Shown: positions 21,617 to 32,204, counted from the stretch's first letter. The stretch is 64,000 nucleotides of DNA from Chinchilla lanigera (GCF_000276665.1 NW_004955405.1:9910245-9974244); one strand, 5' to 3'. Notes: a model not told the origin generated them from the sequence alone. Program-made: numbers and translations.

Positions 21617-21700
21617 TGGCATTTTAAAATTTTAGAGCAGGGTCTCACTAAATTGCTAAATGGCTCAGGGAGAGTTCAGCGATCATCACTGGTGTAATGA

Positions 21701-21713
21701 CCACCAGAGGGCA
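21701..21713 (+). promoter_or_regulatory. Candidate CTCF-binding motif
   Basis: CCACCAGAGGGCA fits the CTCF core CCASYAGRKGGCR at all 13 positions. It stands at the left border of a CpG-rich block. Motif only; binding is inferred. Confidence 0.6.
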
Positions 21714-21939
21714 CCCCGGCCCTGGGAGGCCCCCGTTCTGTGGGACACCGCCGTTCAAGTGTAGCCCGGGGTGAAGAGAAAGCAGAGATGCCCTTGCCGG
21801 CTGCTCTGTACGTCTCCACCCTGTACCAAGAACGAAATCACATTTCGAGCTGGAAGCGGCTGCCCTTCTCTAGCACAGGCAGAAGCTGCCGGGTCACTGC
21901 CAGGAATTTGCATGCGGCTCACACGGAACCCGCCGATGG

Positions 21940-22560
21940 CAAGGCGGGTGCGCGTTTTCCCTGCAGGGCAGGCGCAGGGCTCCTCGGGCGGGCGGGAGGG
22001 GAAGGGAGCGGAGCCCCAGATCTCCGCGGGGTGGGAGGCGCCCAGGCCACCCGAGGTCGGGTTCCATCCCTGCTCGGGCAGGCCGCGTGGAAGGAGGCAG
22101 ATCCGGCCTGGCTGAGCTCCTGGGCAAGTTCACACGGCCGCGTCCTCCTCTGAGGTGCTGACTCCGCGATCTCTGCCCAGCCCCGAGCTCCAGACTCGCC
22201 CGCCTTCTGCTTGTCTTTTGACTTCTCTACTTGCGTGGGGTTTAATACATCCAAAACGAAACTTGCTCTTCCTTTCCAGAAACCCCCCAAGTAAGGTGTT
22301 GCTATGTTCATCTCAGAAAACAGAACCGCCAACCATCCAGTCACTTGAAGGAAACGGGCGCTAACCTCGACTCCTCCTTTCCCTCACCCCCACATCCGGC
22401 CCGGCCCGGCTCTGCACTGCGCCCTACCCGCCCGCCCCCCGCCACTGCCACCCCTCGGTCCGAGCCCCGGTCAGCCGTCCACTCCCTCCTCACACAGCCC
22501 GCGGAGCGGCCCACTGCCGAGGCCAACCCGGCCCTAGGAACTGGCGTGGAAGCATCCGAC
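21940..22560. promoter_or_regulatory. CpG-rich block
   Basis: Two dense CpG patches (about 21940-22200 and 22370-22540) with GGGCGGGCGGG and CCGCCCGCC-type boxes. No first exon or known protein start is visible. The ORFs over it on both strands look like stop-poor GC-rich sequence. Confidence 0.55.
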
Positions 22561-22846
22561 AGCTGCACACTGCCCTGAGAATTCAGACGCCCCACTCCGG
22601 ACGGTGAGACCGTGTGACCTTGCTCACACCCTGCAAGACCCTTCCCGCCGTGGTTCTTTCCTGCACCGGGCCTCAGGTCAGACGGCGCCTCCTCAGGGTC
22701 CTTCCCCGGCCTCCCCAAACCCCACCACAGCGAGGAGACCCTCATTTTGCCCCTCGTGCTCAGCGTCACGTTGCTGTTTTTTCTAGAAACCTCAGCACGC
22801 ACTGAAGTTACCTCGTTTACGCTTCACCAGGCTTCCCCTGTCTTAC

Positions 22847-22859
22847 CCAGTAGAGGGCG
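22847..22859 (+). promoter_or_regulatory. Candidate CTCF-binding motif
   Basis: CCAGTAGAGGGCG fits CCASYAGRKGGCR at all 13 positions, in the same orientation as the motif at 21701 and about 1.15 kb away on the other side of the CpG block. Confidence 0.6.
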
Positions 22860-23321
22860 AATGCCACACTGATTGGGGATTGTCCTTCATCAGGGCTGCC
22901 TGTCTTGCTCGTGGAACACGTAGCACCCGTCCTTGCAAGGTGTGAGAGGGAGGCAGGGCCAGGTGATCTGTGAACACCGATGTGGTGCCGGTTTGGGCAG
23001 CAGGACGGAATCCGATCTGCCGGCTGACAGGGCCGCTGCACCCAGCTGTAGTTTACGTGTCGACGCCCCCGGCTTTCCCCGCAGCCCAGTTGCAGAGAGC
23101 CTGTTGCTTCCTGACTGTGCTTTTCCCTGACCTTTGTCAGCAAACGCTGCCATGCTAGCAGCAGGGCACAAGAGTGGAAGGCTGTCCTCAAGCCTGAGTG
23201 ACATTTGCTCTGGCAAGATGGGTGAGGGTCTGCTGTGTAGCACCCAGTGGCAACGGCAGGGAGCCATTGCTTGGTTTAACAGGAGGGATCAGAAACTGCC
23301 CAAGGAACCAGTTTTCCTATT
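22860..23321. other. No gene recognised
   Basis: Unique, moderately GC-rich sequence right of the CpG block. Confidence 0.3.
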
Positions 23322-23594
23322 TACAGTACTGGGGATTGACCCAGGGGTCATGCAGCTTTGGCAAGTACTCTACACCTGAGCAATATCACAGGGTCTTGCA
23401 AAGTTGCATAAGTTGAACTTGAACTTGCAATCTTCATGTCTCAGGCTTCCATAGTGCTAGGTTTATAGGTGCATGCCACCATACCTGACCTTTTTATTTT
23501 GTTTTGAGACAGGGTCTAATTAAGTTGCTCGGGCTGGCTTAGAACTTAAGATCCTCCTGCCTCAGTCTTCCAAATAGCTGGAATTATAGGTACA
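23322..23594 (-). repeat. B1-dID copies, old, two in a row
   Basis: GTACTGGGGATTGACCCAGG begins an ID-like half, followed by a B1-like part to ATGCCACCATACCTGACC. A second reversed B1-like unit follows (GTTTTGAGACAGGGTCTAAT to AGCTGGAATTATAGGTAC). Confidence 0.6.
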
Positions 23595-24251
23595 TTTTTA
23601 ATATTGAGTAAATGGATCCAATGAGTGGAAAAGGATTCCCTTGCCTCAGGGCCTTTACACGCACTGTTTCCTTTATGGCAGCAATGGTGAACCTTTTAGG
23701 GACCAAGTACCCAAACTGCAACCCAAAACCCACTTGTTTATTGCAAAGTTCAGCACTACAAGGAAACATGAATAAGGTTTTCATTTAGAAACAATAACTC
23801 ATACATCAACATCTTTTGTCTTAAAAACACAATAACAGAGCTTTCAATGATACACATAGCTTTTTGTTGAAAGGTGGAAGTTTGCATTGGGCATGCTTTC
23901 GCACAATTAATGTCATCTTTGCTGTTGTGTGCATGCTGATATTTTGTCAAACATTGGCTCATACTTCCTTAGTTTGAGAACAACACACGTAGTGCTCCGG
24001 TCACCTATTAGTTTGTTTCTTGTATTAGGTTTGCTATAATTGAAAACTGAAAACTGCTGCTCACAAGTAAAAGATGATCCAAGCGAAGTAAGAAATGCAA
24101 TCTAAGGGCTTTCATATACTTAAAATTATTTGGTATAGAATTCCACACTTTAAGGATTTCATTTTCAGAACTACTGACTTTGCAGTCCTTTGCAATCCCT
24201 TTATACTCTGTCTCTTCTACCTTCTCAAGTGTTGCATGTAGGTCATAGATT

Positions 24252-24338
24252 CTTTTTTTCTTTGTGGTACTGCAGATCAGACCCAGAACCTTGTGCATGC
24301 AAACAAAAACTCTATCACTGAACCACATCCCCAGCCCA
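24252..24338 (-). repeat. Old ID SINE inside the hAT element
   Basis: GTGGTACTGCAGATCAGACC to CACTGAACCACATCCCCAGC. Strongly diverged for an ID copy. Confidence 0.75.
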
Positions 24339-24587
24339 TAATTTATTTTTTCAAATAGAGCTTTCTTGAAATTCCAATGGTTTCATTTCCAGATTTGGGA
24401 AACTAACCAGTATAAGCAGGAAAGAACATGTTCTTCAAATTTGGCTTTACCTGGTGAGGAAAACGCAGGGTTGTCTCTATCTTACAGAACTGTAAAATTC
24501 TCCTTTGCTGCTGCTGCAATGCTAGAAAATTTCTTGTAGATTTCCTGATGGCTTGTAGGATTATCTGCAAATGTTGTAGAATTTTCT

Positions 24588-24681
24588 TTTTTTTTTTGGT
24601 TTTTCTCCGGTACCGGGAACCGAACTCACGACCTTGCGCTTGCCAGGCAGGCGCTTTGCCGCTGAGCTAAATCCCCAGCCC
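24588..24681 (-). repeat. ID SINE, young subfamily, with target duplication
   Basis: CTCCGGTACCGGGAACCGAA to CGCTGAGCTAAATCCCCAGC. TGTAGAATTTTCT at 24575-24587 and 24682-24694 is the duplication, in hAT sequence. Confidence 0.94.
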
Positions 24682-26427
24682 TGTAGAATTTTCTAAATGC
24701 ATTTTCAGATTTAGAAAACATTTCAGCTGTCCACTTTCAAGGTCTTTTTCAAAAACCTGCAGTTTTCTCTCAAAGGTTTTGATATCATAAAAACATCTTT
24801 TCCCAACAGCTGTTTTCCCTACACCTTGTAGTGTTTTGTTCAGTATACTGAAGTGTAGTGCAAAATCTGTAAAAAACATGAGGTTAAGCCAGGCCCTATC
24901 AGTGACATGTAGCTGTTTCTGCCTTTTTCATTCATAAACGACCTAATTTCATCCAAGCAGCCTACAAGTCTCTCCAAGACTTGTCCCCTGCTCAGCTACT
25001 AGACATTATTGTATACAAGTAAAGGATTATACTATGCCTGAATCTTATCTAGAATTGCTTGAAGCTGTGAAAAATTAAGAGCATGAGCCCTGATGTAATT
25101 CATCATTTTTGTGACATCTTTGAATGTATCATCCAAGTTTCTTCTGCTTTGCCTGGCACAGAGAGCTTCTTGATGTATAATATAATGAAGCTGGATGGCT
25201 GGATGTCTTGCTTCTTTAACTAAGAACTGTATGAAAACAGGTGTTGCCCCCACCACATAAGGTGCCCCATCACTAGTAATTGAAACCACTTCTTCTGGTC
25301 TTCTGTCTTATGACAAAAAAGCACTGATGTTACAGCATAGATATAGATATCACATCACTGTAGGTGTCTATCCCTTGTGTCCTTCTAGGCACAGACACCA
25401 GTGCACCCAGCTCTTCTCTCACAAGGTCATCAACAGCATAATGCAGAGTTACTGCTGGCCTTGCATGATTTTGTGTATCTGCACTTTCATCCAAGCACAT
25501 GGAGTATTGGGCTGCCTTTTGTGAGTCAGTGGTGAGCTGCTGACTACCATTACTTGCCATGTGCAGGACTCAGTCTTTAACAGTATTTCTGCTAAGTGGC
25601 ATCGCAGAGGTGCTTTGCATAATTCTGTCCTTGTTTGGGACATCATGAAAAAGGGAGTTCCTCTCAGACAACGTAGCCATTTTGATAGAATCCCCATAAG
25701 AGAGGAGCTTACCTAGTGTTTTGCTGTGCACAGTGAAATTTGAAAGCGGGCAGCTATCCAGTGATTTGTTTTAGAAAGATAGTTGTAAAAACTAAGGTAC
25801 TGGGAATGATATTTCCTCAATTTCCCCTTAAGAAATTCTTTCCTTTCAGTTTCACCAAGTTTGGCAACACTTTTGTGGTTGGTGTCAAAATGCTGTCTGA
25901 CCTTTGATGTGTGACACACCATTTTCACTATACAGAACACATGATGCTTGCCCATTGCAGTCAGTCACTCCGGATGACTCTGTCAAGGCCCCTTGAGATG
26001 ATCCTTCACTGTCTGTTTTTAGTTTTTTTTTTTTCCTGTAGTCATTTTTTGGTATTCAAGACTTGTAGTCTACAAAAACATAAAATAAAAAATGAAACAC
26101 CCAGTACAAATCTATCCCTATATCAAAAATAGCTAACACTATTAGTTAATACCAAAGAATTAGATACCCCTTGAATCAACAATCTACGGCAGAGATTCTC
26201 AGCTGGGGCCCCTCTTGAATTTGCTGACTACCAGCACAAGGGGCAGTGTTCCACTGACCACCGGCTTTTGGTCTGCTCTGAAAAAGGTATCTGAGTGCAT
26301 TTCCTACCTTGTAGGGGCTTCTGCTAAGCATATATGTGTTTGGGACATCATGAAAAAGGGACTTAATTGCAGACAACATGGCCATTTTGATAAAATCCCC
26401 ATGAGACAGGGGATTACCATGTTTTGC

Positions 26428-26527
26428 TCTTTTTTTTTTTTTTTTTTTCCTTCCAGTACCAGGAATCGAACTAATGACCTTGCACTTGCCAGGCAGGCGC
26501 TGTGCTGCTGAGCTAAATCCCTAGTCC
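26428..26527 (-). repeat. ID SINE inside the hAT element
   Basis: T run, CCAGTACCAGGAATCGAACT and GCTGAGCTAAATCCCTAGTC; TGCTCTT repeats on both sides. Confidence 0.88.
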
Positions 26528-26950
26528 CTGCTCTTAGTTTTATACATTCTTCACAAACCAGGGAGACAGCACAGCATTAAAAGAATCTCAATCTCTTAAT
26601 TAGAACATCTCTTTGCCAAGTCTTGTATATTACATTTCAATTTTTCATAAGACACTCAAAGCTAAAATCTTGTTAATAAAAGTGAATATATTAAAGCTCA
26701 CAGCCAGTGTATATCCTTGATGGCAGATTCACTGGCCATTGAAATGGCCAGGTGAGTCACAGCTAATGAGTCGTGGCTGGTGACATTATCCCCTGGCGCT
26801 GCTACTCCTTTCCCAGCATGCACAGGGGCCCTGTGTGTGCTGTTATCAAATGGTGGCTACTAGGACAGTGCTGGGGTAACTTGGCTTACGTGCCAGTGGA
26901 GGGGGCTATGTGCTTCCTGCATCATGGGTGTCATAAGTTTGCCACCACTG

Positions 26951-27045
26951 CCCTCATTCACTCTCCCTCACATATCACATAGCTTGTTCTCCAACCTTCA
27001 TATGGTTGCTCAGTTGTAGGCTTCTCGGTGAGGTCTTCCTCCATT
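26951..27045 (+). repeat. L2 fragment flanking the hAT element
   Basis: CATTCACTCTCCCTCACATATC and CTTCTCGGTGAGGTCTTCCTCC match an L2 3' region. The left flank (GGGCCTTTACACGCACTG near 23650) fits an earlier part of the same L2. Confidence 0.5.
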
Positions 27046-27109
27046 ACTTTTTTTTTTTTTTAATTTTAAAGAGTAAAAGAAGAATAACATAATAATAGAG
27101 GACTCTTAC

Positions 27110-27530
27110 CAAGTTACAGACAAAGTGGTAGGAAATTATCAATGGTTATTGTTTTACATATTGTTATCTACAAGATAGTTTCTCAGGAAAACAAATAGAC
27201 AGATAATAGTGAGTTACAGACAAAAGAGGTAGGAGATTATCAATAGCTGTTGTACTATACTTTGGTATCTTCAAAGTGGCATCTAAAGAAAATAAATAGA
27301 GCTATACATGAGTGACCTATTGAATAATCATTAACTATTCTCAATGGTTGTTGTAGGAAACACTTAATAATAAACATACATCCATTTATGAAATAGGATA
27401 GGAACAATACAAACATTACAGAATTATGGATAGACTAGTAGGAAAATATCAATGGCTGCTGTAATACATGCTGGTATCTTCAAAGTTGTTTGTCAGGAAG
27501 ACAGAGATATGCAAGAAGGATCTAACAAAT
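27110..27530. repeat. Three diverged ~100-bp repeats beside the ERV remnant
   Basis: The phrase GTAGGA(A/G)ATTATCAATGG-like recurs near 27130, 27232 and 27437, each followed about 30 bp later by TGGTATCT-like text and CAAAG. The first two copies start 100 bp apart. They probably belong to the retroviral remnant next door. Confidence 0.55.
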
Positions 27531-28560
27531 AGTTACAGCCTAAGGGTTGTGAAAAATAGCATGTTACCTCCTCACCAGTGACTCTTGTCACTGAGGTGTG
27601 ACGGCTGGAAGGAAGGCCAGGATTGAAAAGAAGGACCGAGAGACTTGCACCTGTGTCTAACAACAGGCTGTTTTCTTGTTCCTCCATAGTCATGATTACC
27701 CAGGGCTCCTCCATGGAGATGATGGTCTGGCCAGAGGGAGAAGGCAGAGTATGCCCTGGGCCCTCTCATTCCTGTTGAACTGGTAGGATGGGTCTGAGCT
27801 CTGGGGCCTCTGCTTCAGTGGGCAGACCGATCTCCAGTGGTCACCTTTGCACTCAGGGCATAGCTCATGGGGCCTCTTAGGGCAGTTCCTCTTGAGGTGG
27901 CCTGGCTTTTAACAGTGGTAGCAGATGAATGCAGTTGTTGAGTTCTTCTTGGGGCCCTGGGAATCAGACTTGGGGTCTGTTTCTCTTAGTGCTGCAGCAA
28001 AAGCAGCTGCTTTTTCTCGGTCTCTTTGTTTTTTCTCCTTGGCCTCCTCCTCTTCATTGCTATAGAATACTGAGGAGGCAATTCTTACTAACATCTCAAG
28101 TGAGCCATCTGGGGCGAAAGCCATTCTTTGTAGCTTTTTCTCTCCAGCCTCCCATCGCATTGGGGTCCCAGAACCAGTTAGTGTCCTCTCCCCAACTGTC
28201 AGCACAGGCAGCAAGAATCTTGCTGCAGACCTCTCTAGAGTTCCACCAGAGCCTGTACTGTCAGGGGAAGAATGGCTTCCAGGGGGTCTCCCCAGGTATT
28301 GCGCAAGGTCCTCCTGGTTTTACAGCTTCTGAATGGCTCTCATGACCCCAGTCCACAGAACCTCTGACTCCTCTGGCTTAGTCTGCATTCTCATGTTCTC
28401 CAAGTCCTTGTTCAGCAGCTGCTCCTGCGCTGACTCTGGACCTTTCTGGTTCTCAATGGCAAGAGCAAGAGTGACCCATTGTGTGGCATGTATTCCTGGG
28501 GTTTTTCCATGTTTGAATGATTCACACATGTCCATGGGTGGGCATCTGCAGCCGTGCATG
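27493..28560 (-). pseudogene. Endogenous retrovirus remnant, gag (nucleocapsid) to protease, class I-like
   Basis: Minus-strand reading shows, in 5'-to-3' order: a gag-like charged segment (28320-28559), a capsid/nucleocapsid end with an EEEEAKEKKQRDREK charged helix and the first Cys pair of a zinc knuckle (27909-28214), and a retroviral aspartic protease with LLDTGAS (27493-27714). These sit in different frames with stops between, so nothing functional is encoded. The charged run before the knuckle and the protease text resemble gamma-type (ERV1) elements. No polymerase, envelope or LTR was recognised nearby. Upstream gag text is lost at the minisatellite. Confidence 0.7.
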
Positions 28561-28619
28561 GTGGGCCAATTGTGTCACTGTTTCTCTGTGTCATGGTAGC
28601 TCTCAATTGAGTGGCCGTG

Positions 28620-28967
28620 GCCAGCCTGAGGGCCGGTGCATGACAGCGCACCCCGCCCCGCAGCTTCCTGGGCACCGGAGCCCCTCCTCCTGGGTGCCTG
28701 AGAGGCTGGGGGCCGCCCTGAGGGCCAGCGCTCCCTGCCCCATGGCTTCCCGGGTGCCGGGGGCCCTCCTTCCGGGCACCTGAGAGGCACTGGGCCAGCC
28801 CCAAGACTGGTGCTCCCCGCTGCGTGGCTTCCCAGGCACCAGAGCCCCTCCTCCTGGGTGCCTTCGAGGCTGGGGGCTGGCCAGAGGGCCAGCACTCCCC
28901 TCCCTGCGGCTTCCCGAGCACTGGGGGCCCTCCTTCCAGGTGCCTCCGAGGCAGGGAGCCCCTCCAT
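28620..28967. repeat. 82-bp GC-rich minisatellite, about 4.3 units
   Basis: Units start at 28664, 28746, 28828 and 28910, each beginning CTTCC(T/C) and exactly 82 bp apart; a partial unit precedes them. The shared core is GCCCCTCCTCCTGGGTGCC or CCCTCCTTCCGGGCACCTG. Alternate units are more alike, hinting at a 164-bp higher-order unit. 82 is not a multiple of three, so the long ORFs here change frame between units and are not protein repeats. Confidence 0.9.
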
Positions 28968-29079
28968 TACTTTTTTAAAAACCATGATTGCTTTGCTCTC
29001 TCTTGCTTGACCTGGTTAATTTTTCCCCCGAATATTATAACTATCTTCTAAACTATAGATTTATTAAATGCATGTACTG

Positions 29080-29170
29080 GGCTGGGGATGGAGTTCAGCA
29101 GCATAAGTGCTTGCCTGGCAACCCTGAGGTCATGAATTTGAATTCCGGTACCAAAAAAAAAAAAAAAAAC
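29080..29170 (+). repeat. ID SINE (extra 3' sequence within its flanking repeat)
   Basis: GGCTGGGGATGGAGTTCAGC head, AATTCCGGTACC and poly-A. The 17-bp repeat ATTAAATGCATGTACTG stands at 29063-29079 and again at 29236-29252, 65 bp past the A tail. Confidence 0.88.
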
Positions 29171-29464
29171 AAAAAACCCAAAAAACAAAACATAGTGCTC
29201 AGCTATTTACAGTATTTTCAAATCATTGGGGCAGCATTAAATGCATGTACTGTCTGTCATTCCCACCTGTCCTCCGGTGGGGGTCACTATTTTCAGTATC
29301 TAGACCACTGCCTGTCATATCACATGCACCCACAGATATCTGCCAGATGAAGAAGAGCTTGGGCTTTACATGTGAGTCGTAAAGAGTGTTAGTATATGGT
29401 GATACTATCACTTTTGTGCCCTGATTCCCTTGTGCAGATGCTCCTTCACTTTCACTTTCTCTTT

Positions 29465-29550
29465 CTTTTTTGGGGGGCAGTTACCAGGAATCAAACTCAG
29501 GACCTTGCACTTGCCAGGAAGCCCTTGTCCCTCTGGGCTATATCCCTGGC
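29465..29550 (-). repeat. ID SINE (extra 3' sequence within its flanking repeat)
   Basis: GTTACCAGGAATCAAACTCA to GGGCTATATCCCTGGC. GAGCTTGGGCTTTA occurs directly at its head side (29551-29564) and again at 29355-29368, about 95 bp past its tail. Confidence 0.85.
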
Positions 29551-29825
29551 GAGCTTGGGCTTTAGAATCTTTGGTTCTTGTGGTGGGAAAAATTTCTGGC
29601 CCAAGTCATCCTGATAAGAAACAACATTAGGCATGAAATATTATAGAAAATGAAAAATTAAAACAAACAAGACACCCCCAACCAACTAACCAAACAAAAC
29701 CCCCTGAAGTTAAATACATTCCCTAGCACTACAAAATTATGTATCTCTTAGACTTAATGGAGCTACAATACTAGGTTCTTGGAGTGAAACAGTGTACTTT
29801 TAGAATGAAGTTTTTTTTTAGTGAT

Positions 29826-30182
29826 TTATAATGTTTGTGTTTTCTGTAAATTCATATTTTGAAGCTCTAATTCCCAGTGTTTTGGTAATTGGAGATGGGG
29901 CCTTTGGGAAATGATTAGAGTTAGATGAAGGCATGAGGGTGGGGCTTTCATGCTAAAGTTAGTGCCCTTCTAGAAAAACAAACAGGAGAATTCTGTCTAG
30001 CACATGAGGACACAGCTAGGTGGAGGCTGTCCATCAGTCAGTGGTCCCTCACCAGACATCAAATCTTCCAGCATCTTGATTTCAGACATTCCAGTCCCCA
30101 GGACTGTGAGAAATGAATTTCTGTTTATAAGTCCCCTAGTCTATTTTTTGTTATAGCAGTCTGAATTGATGTAGACAGTAGT
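29826..30182 (+). mobile_element. MLT1 (MaLR) LTR, ancient
   Basis: AATGTTTGTGTTTTCTGTAA, GGAGATGGGGCCTTTGGGAA, ACATGAGGACACAGCTAGGT and AACTGTGAGAAATGAATTTC follow the MLT1 consensus to TAGACAG. Confidence 0.8.
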
Positions 30183-31121
30183 GTAATATTATAGGACAGG
30201 ATTAAGACTTCCTCAAATTGTAGCGGTAACTGAAGTGCACTAGACTGTTGGAGGCAGAGGTGTGTTTTCTGATGACTGCTCTCAGCTGACTCTCCCAGGC
30301 CAGCTATGTTTTCAGCCCAGAGCCTGAGTCTTCATCTGTAACAGGAAGGGTACAGACGAAACATACTTTCAATCCCTTAGTCAATGCTAATATTGTGTAA
30401 TCCATTCATTCCGTGTGCAAGATGATGTGGAATTGCTCAGATCTTTTCTCATCCAACATCCATCTCTTTGTTTATTTACCAAATGCTCTCATTCTTGAAG
30501 CAGAATAAATTCTACCATCTGGAGCCACTGCTCAGGACTCATACCTTAGTGGAGAATAATTCATTTCCATCCTCAGGCCTTTTATTTTCCTCTTTTTAAT
30601 TCACCTCTCCTATAATCTAGAGTTGTATGAAAATAAATGTTAAAGCTGGGCATGGTGGCACAGGCCTGCAATCCTAGCACTCAGGAGACTGAGTTCCTAT
30701 GATGAAATTCCAGAATCTATTGTGATTTTAATTAAGGAACCAGCTAACATGTTGTAACAGAGAGATCCCAAACTACAGCACTCAAACAAGATAGTGACAT
30801 TCTCATGCTATAGTCTACATGCAAGCCATGGATAAGATCCAGGGCACATAGGTGGCTCTGTCCTTTTCAGCACAGGCCTTCCCAGACTGCTCCGGTCACC
30901 CTATATCCTAGTTGGCAGGCACAGGGAAAGGGAGTGAGCAGATTTTGCTCACATTCCATCCCCCAAATTTAGTCACTTCACCACCCCTGGGGGGATGCTG
31001 GGGACAGTTAGTAAGCCTTGCTACAGGTTTCCAATAGCCAAGGCTGCAGAATCACATCGTACGGAAATCCTACAGTTCTTCAGTACAACAACAAACAAAC
31101 AAAACAAAAGAGGCTGATACT
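30183..31121. other. No gene; B1 fragment and an unassigned repeat-like stretch
   Basis: A 52-bp B1 head lies at 30643-30694. 30740-30960 (AGAGATCCCAAACTACAGCA) resembles an ancient MER-type DNA repeat that I cannot name. Confidence 0.4.
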
Positions 31122-31141
31122 CCCAAGATACCATTCATGTA

Positions 31142-31258
31142 GCTGAGGAGATAGCTCAGCGGCACAGTGCCTGCCTGGCAAACATCAGGTTTGAGTTCGA
31201 TTCCCAGTACAAAAAACAAATAAACAAACACCCCCCCGCCAGAAAAAAAAAAAAAAAA
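31142..31258 (+). repeat. ID SINE with 20-bp target duplication
   Basis: GCTGAGGAGATAGCTCAGCG head, GTTCGATTCCCAGTAC and an A/C-rich tail. CCCAAGATACCATTCATGTA at 31122-31141 and 31259-31278 is a perfect duplication. Confidence 0.95.
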
Positions 31259-31278
31259 CCCAAGATACCATTCATGTA

Positions 31279-31653
31279 TGAACTAAATACTTCAGCATCT
31301 ATCCTGCCCCAGGCAGGGGTCTAGCTTCCGGGAACGACAGGACCCCATGGAGCAGGCATGAGCCTGGGTATCGTGAGCTACGTGAGCAGAAGCTGAGTGA
31401 GTATCTGCGGCAAGGGGGGATTTACACTGCTTTCCTCTGCGTGCTGGTGGGAGCCAAAACCAAGCCAAGCTGAACCAACCAAAGCAAACCAAAACGAACC
31501 AGAAGGAAGAGTATCGTACGTGCTTCTGGGTACACATTTGAGACAGATTGTTGCGAAGTTATGATCAGGATGATGAAGGGACTTAAGATGATGGTGTAAA
31601 GAACAATTTGGTTCTTGCTTTGGCAAGGTTCATTCTTAATAAAAGATATCCCT

Positions 31654-31691
<38 letters not shown>

Positions 31692-32204
31692 TGCGCAGGA
31701 GTTTGAGGTCCTGAGTGTGCAGAATGATGAAATTCTTAGGTGGAATGAGACTGTGGAAAGGCCTTCCAAGTACACTCAATGCCGCCTTGGAAGGGCTGAA
31801 TTGTCTTCCGCTGGATGATGTTTGACAAGGTTATTATAGATATTGTAGGGAGAATTCCATCACACAGTGAGACATTTAACTAGACAACACCAAAATTTCT
31901 TTCCTCATTGTTCTGAGAGCTGGTTGATCGAGGACACAGAGACCCGACGTGAAAGCATTCACTGTCACTAGCCGGAGCCAGTGGATGCCAGCAGCTCCGC
32001 AGTCTATTCCTTGCTGTCTGGCAAACAAACAGCTCTCCATTCTGCAGTTTCCCATTGATTTGAGAACACAGGACCTGCTGGAGTGGAGGGGTCCCGCGTG
32101 TGGTGAAGGTTGAAGCTCCCTACCTCTGTGCAGACTGCTGCAGTGGACCAGCACCGACAGTGTCACCTTCCCTGTTGCCTATCTCAGGTCCTAAATTATA
32201 GGCC
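31279..32204. other. No gene recognised; (GT)n at 31655-31689
   Basis: Unique sequence with about 17 GT repeats at 31655-31689. ORFs reading through the GT run are not meaningful. Confidence 0.5.

Larger units (their letters stand above)
23679..26950 (-). mobile_element. Degenerate hAT DNA transposon with transposase pseudogene
   Basis: Minus-strand pieces match hAT transposases of the Charlie/GTF2IRD2-like type. They are, in order, a zinc-finger-like leader with TSKVRQHFDTNHKS (near 25900), LDESADTQNHARPA (near 25490), ITSDGAPYVVG and the HYIIHQEALC region (near 25200), then ILNKTLQGVGK and TFERKLQVFEK (near 24800). The usual Cys of the C-x-x-H motif reads Tyr. Frames shift and stops intervene, so no enzyme is made. 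Ends look like imperfect inverted repeats: CAGCAATGGTGAACC at 23679 and, reversed, CAGTGGTGGCAAACT ending at 26950. No matching 8-bp target duplication was found. Flanks on both sides resemble L2, suggesting insertion into an L2. Three ID SINEs lie within it. Confidence 0.75.

Noticed and set aside
24588..24681. tRNA-like boxes A and B suggesting a tRNA gene
   Set aside because: The same text occurs many times with A tails and target duplications, so these are ID SINEs, not tRNA genes.
27110..27530. CRISPR-like spaced direct repeats
   Set aside because: The repeats are long, diverged and only three, in a mammalian ERV remnant.
28412..28985. Gly/Pro/Arg-rich ORFs of 136-169 codons
   Set aside because: They read across an 82-bp minisatellite whose period is not a multiple of three, so no repeated peptide is maintained.
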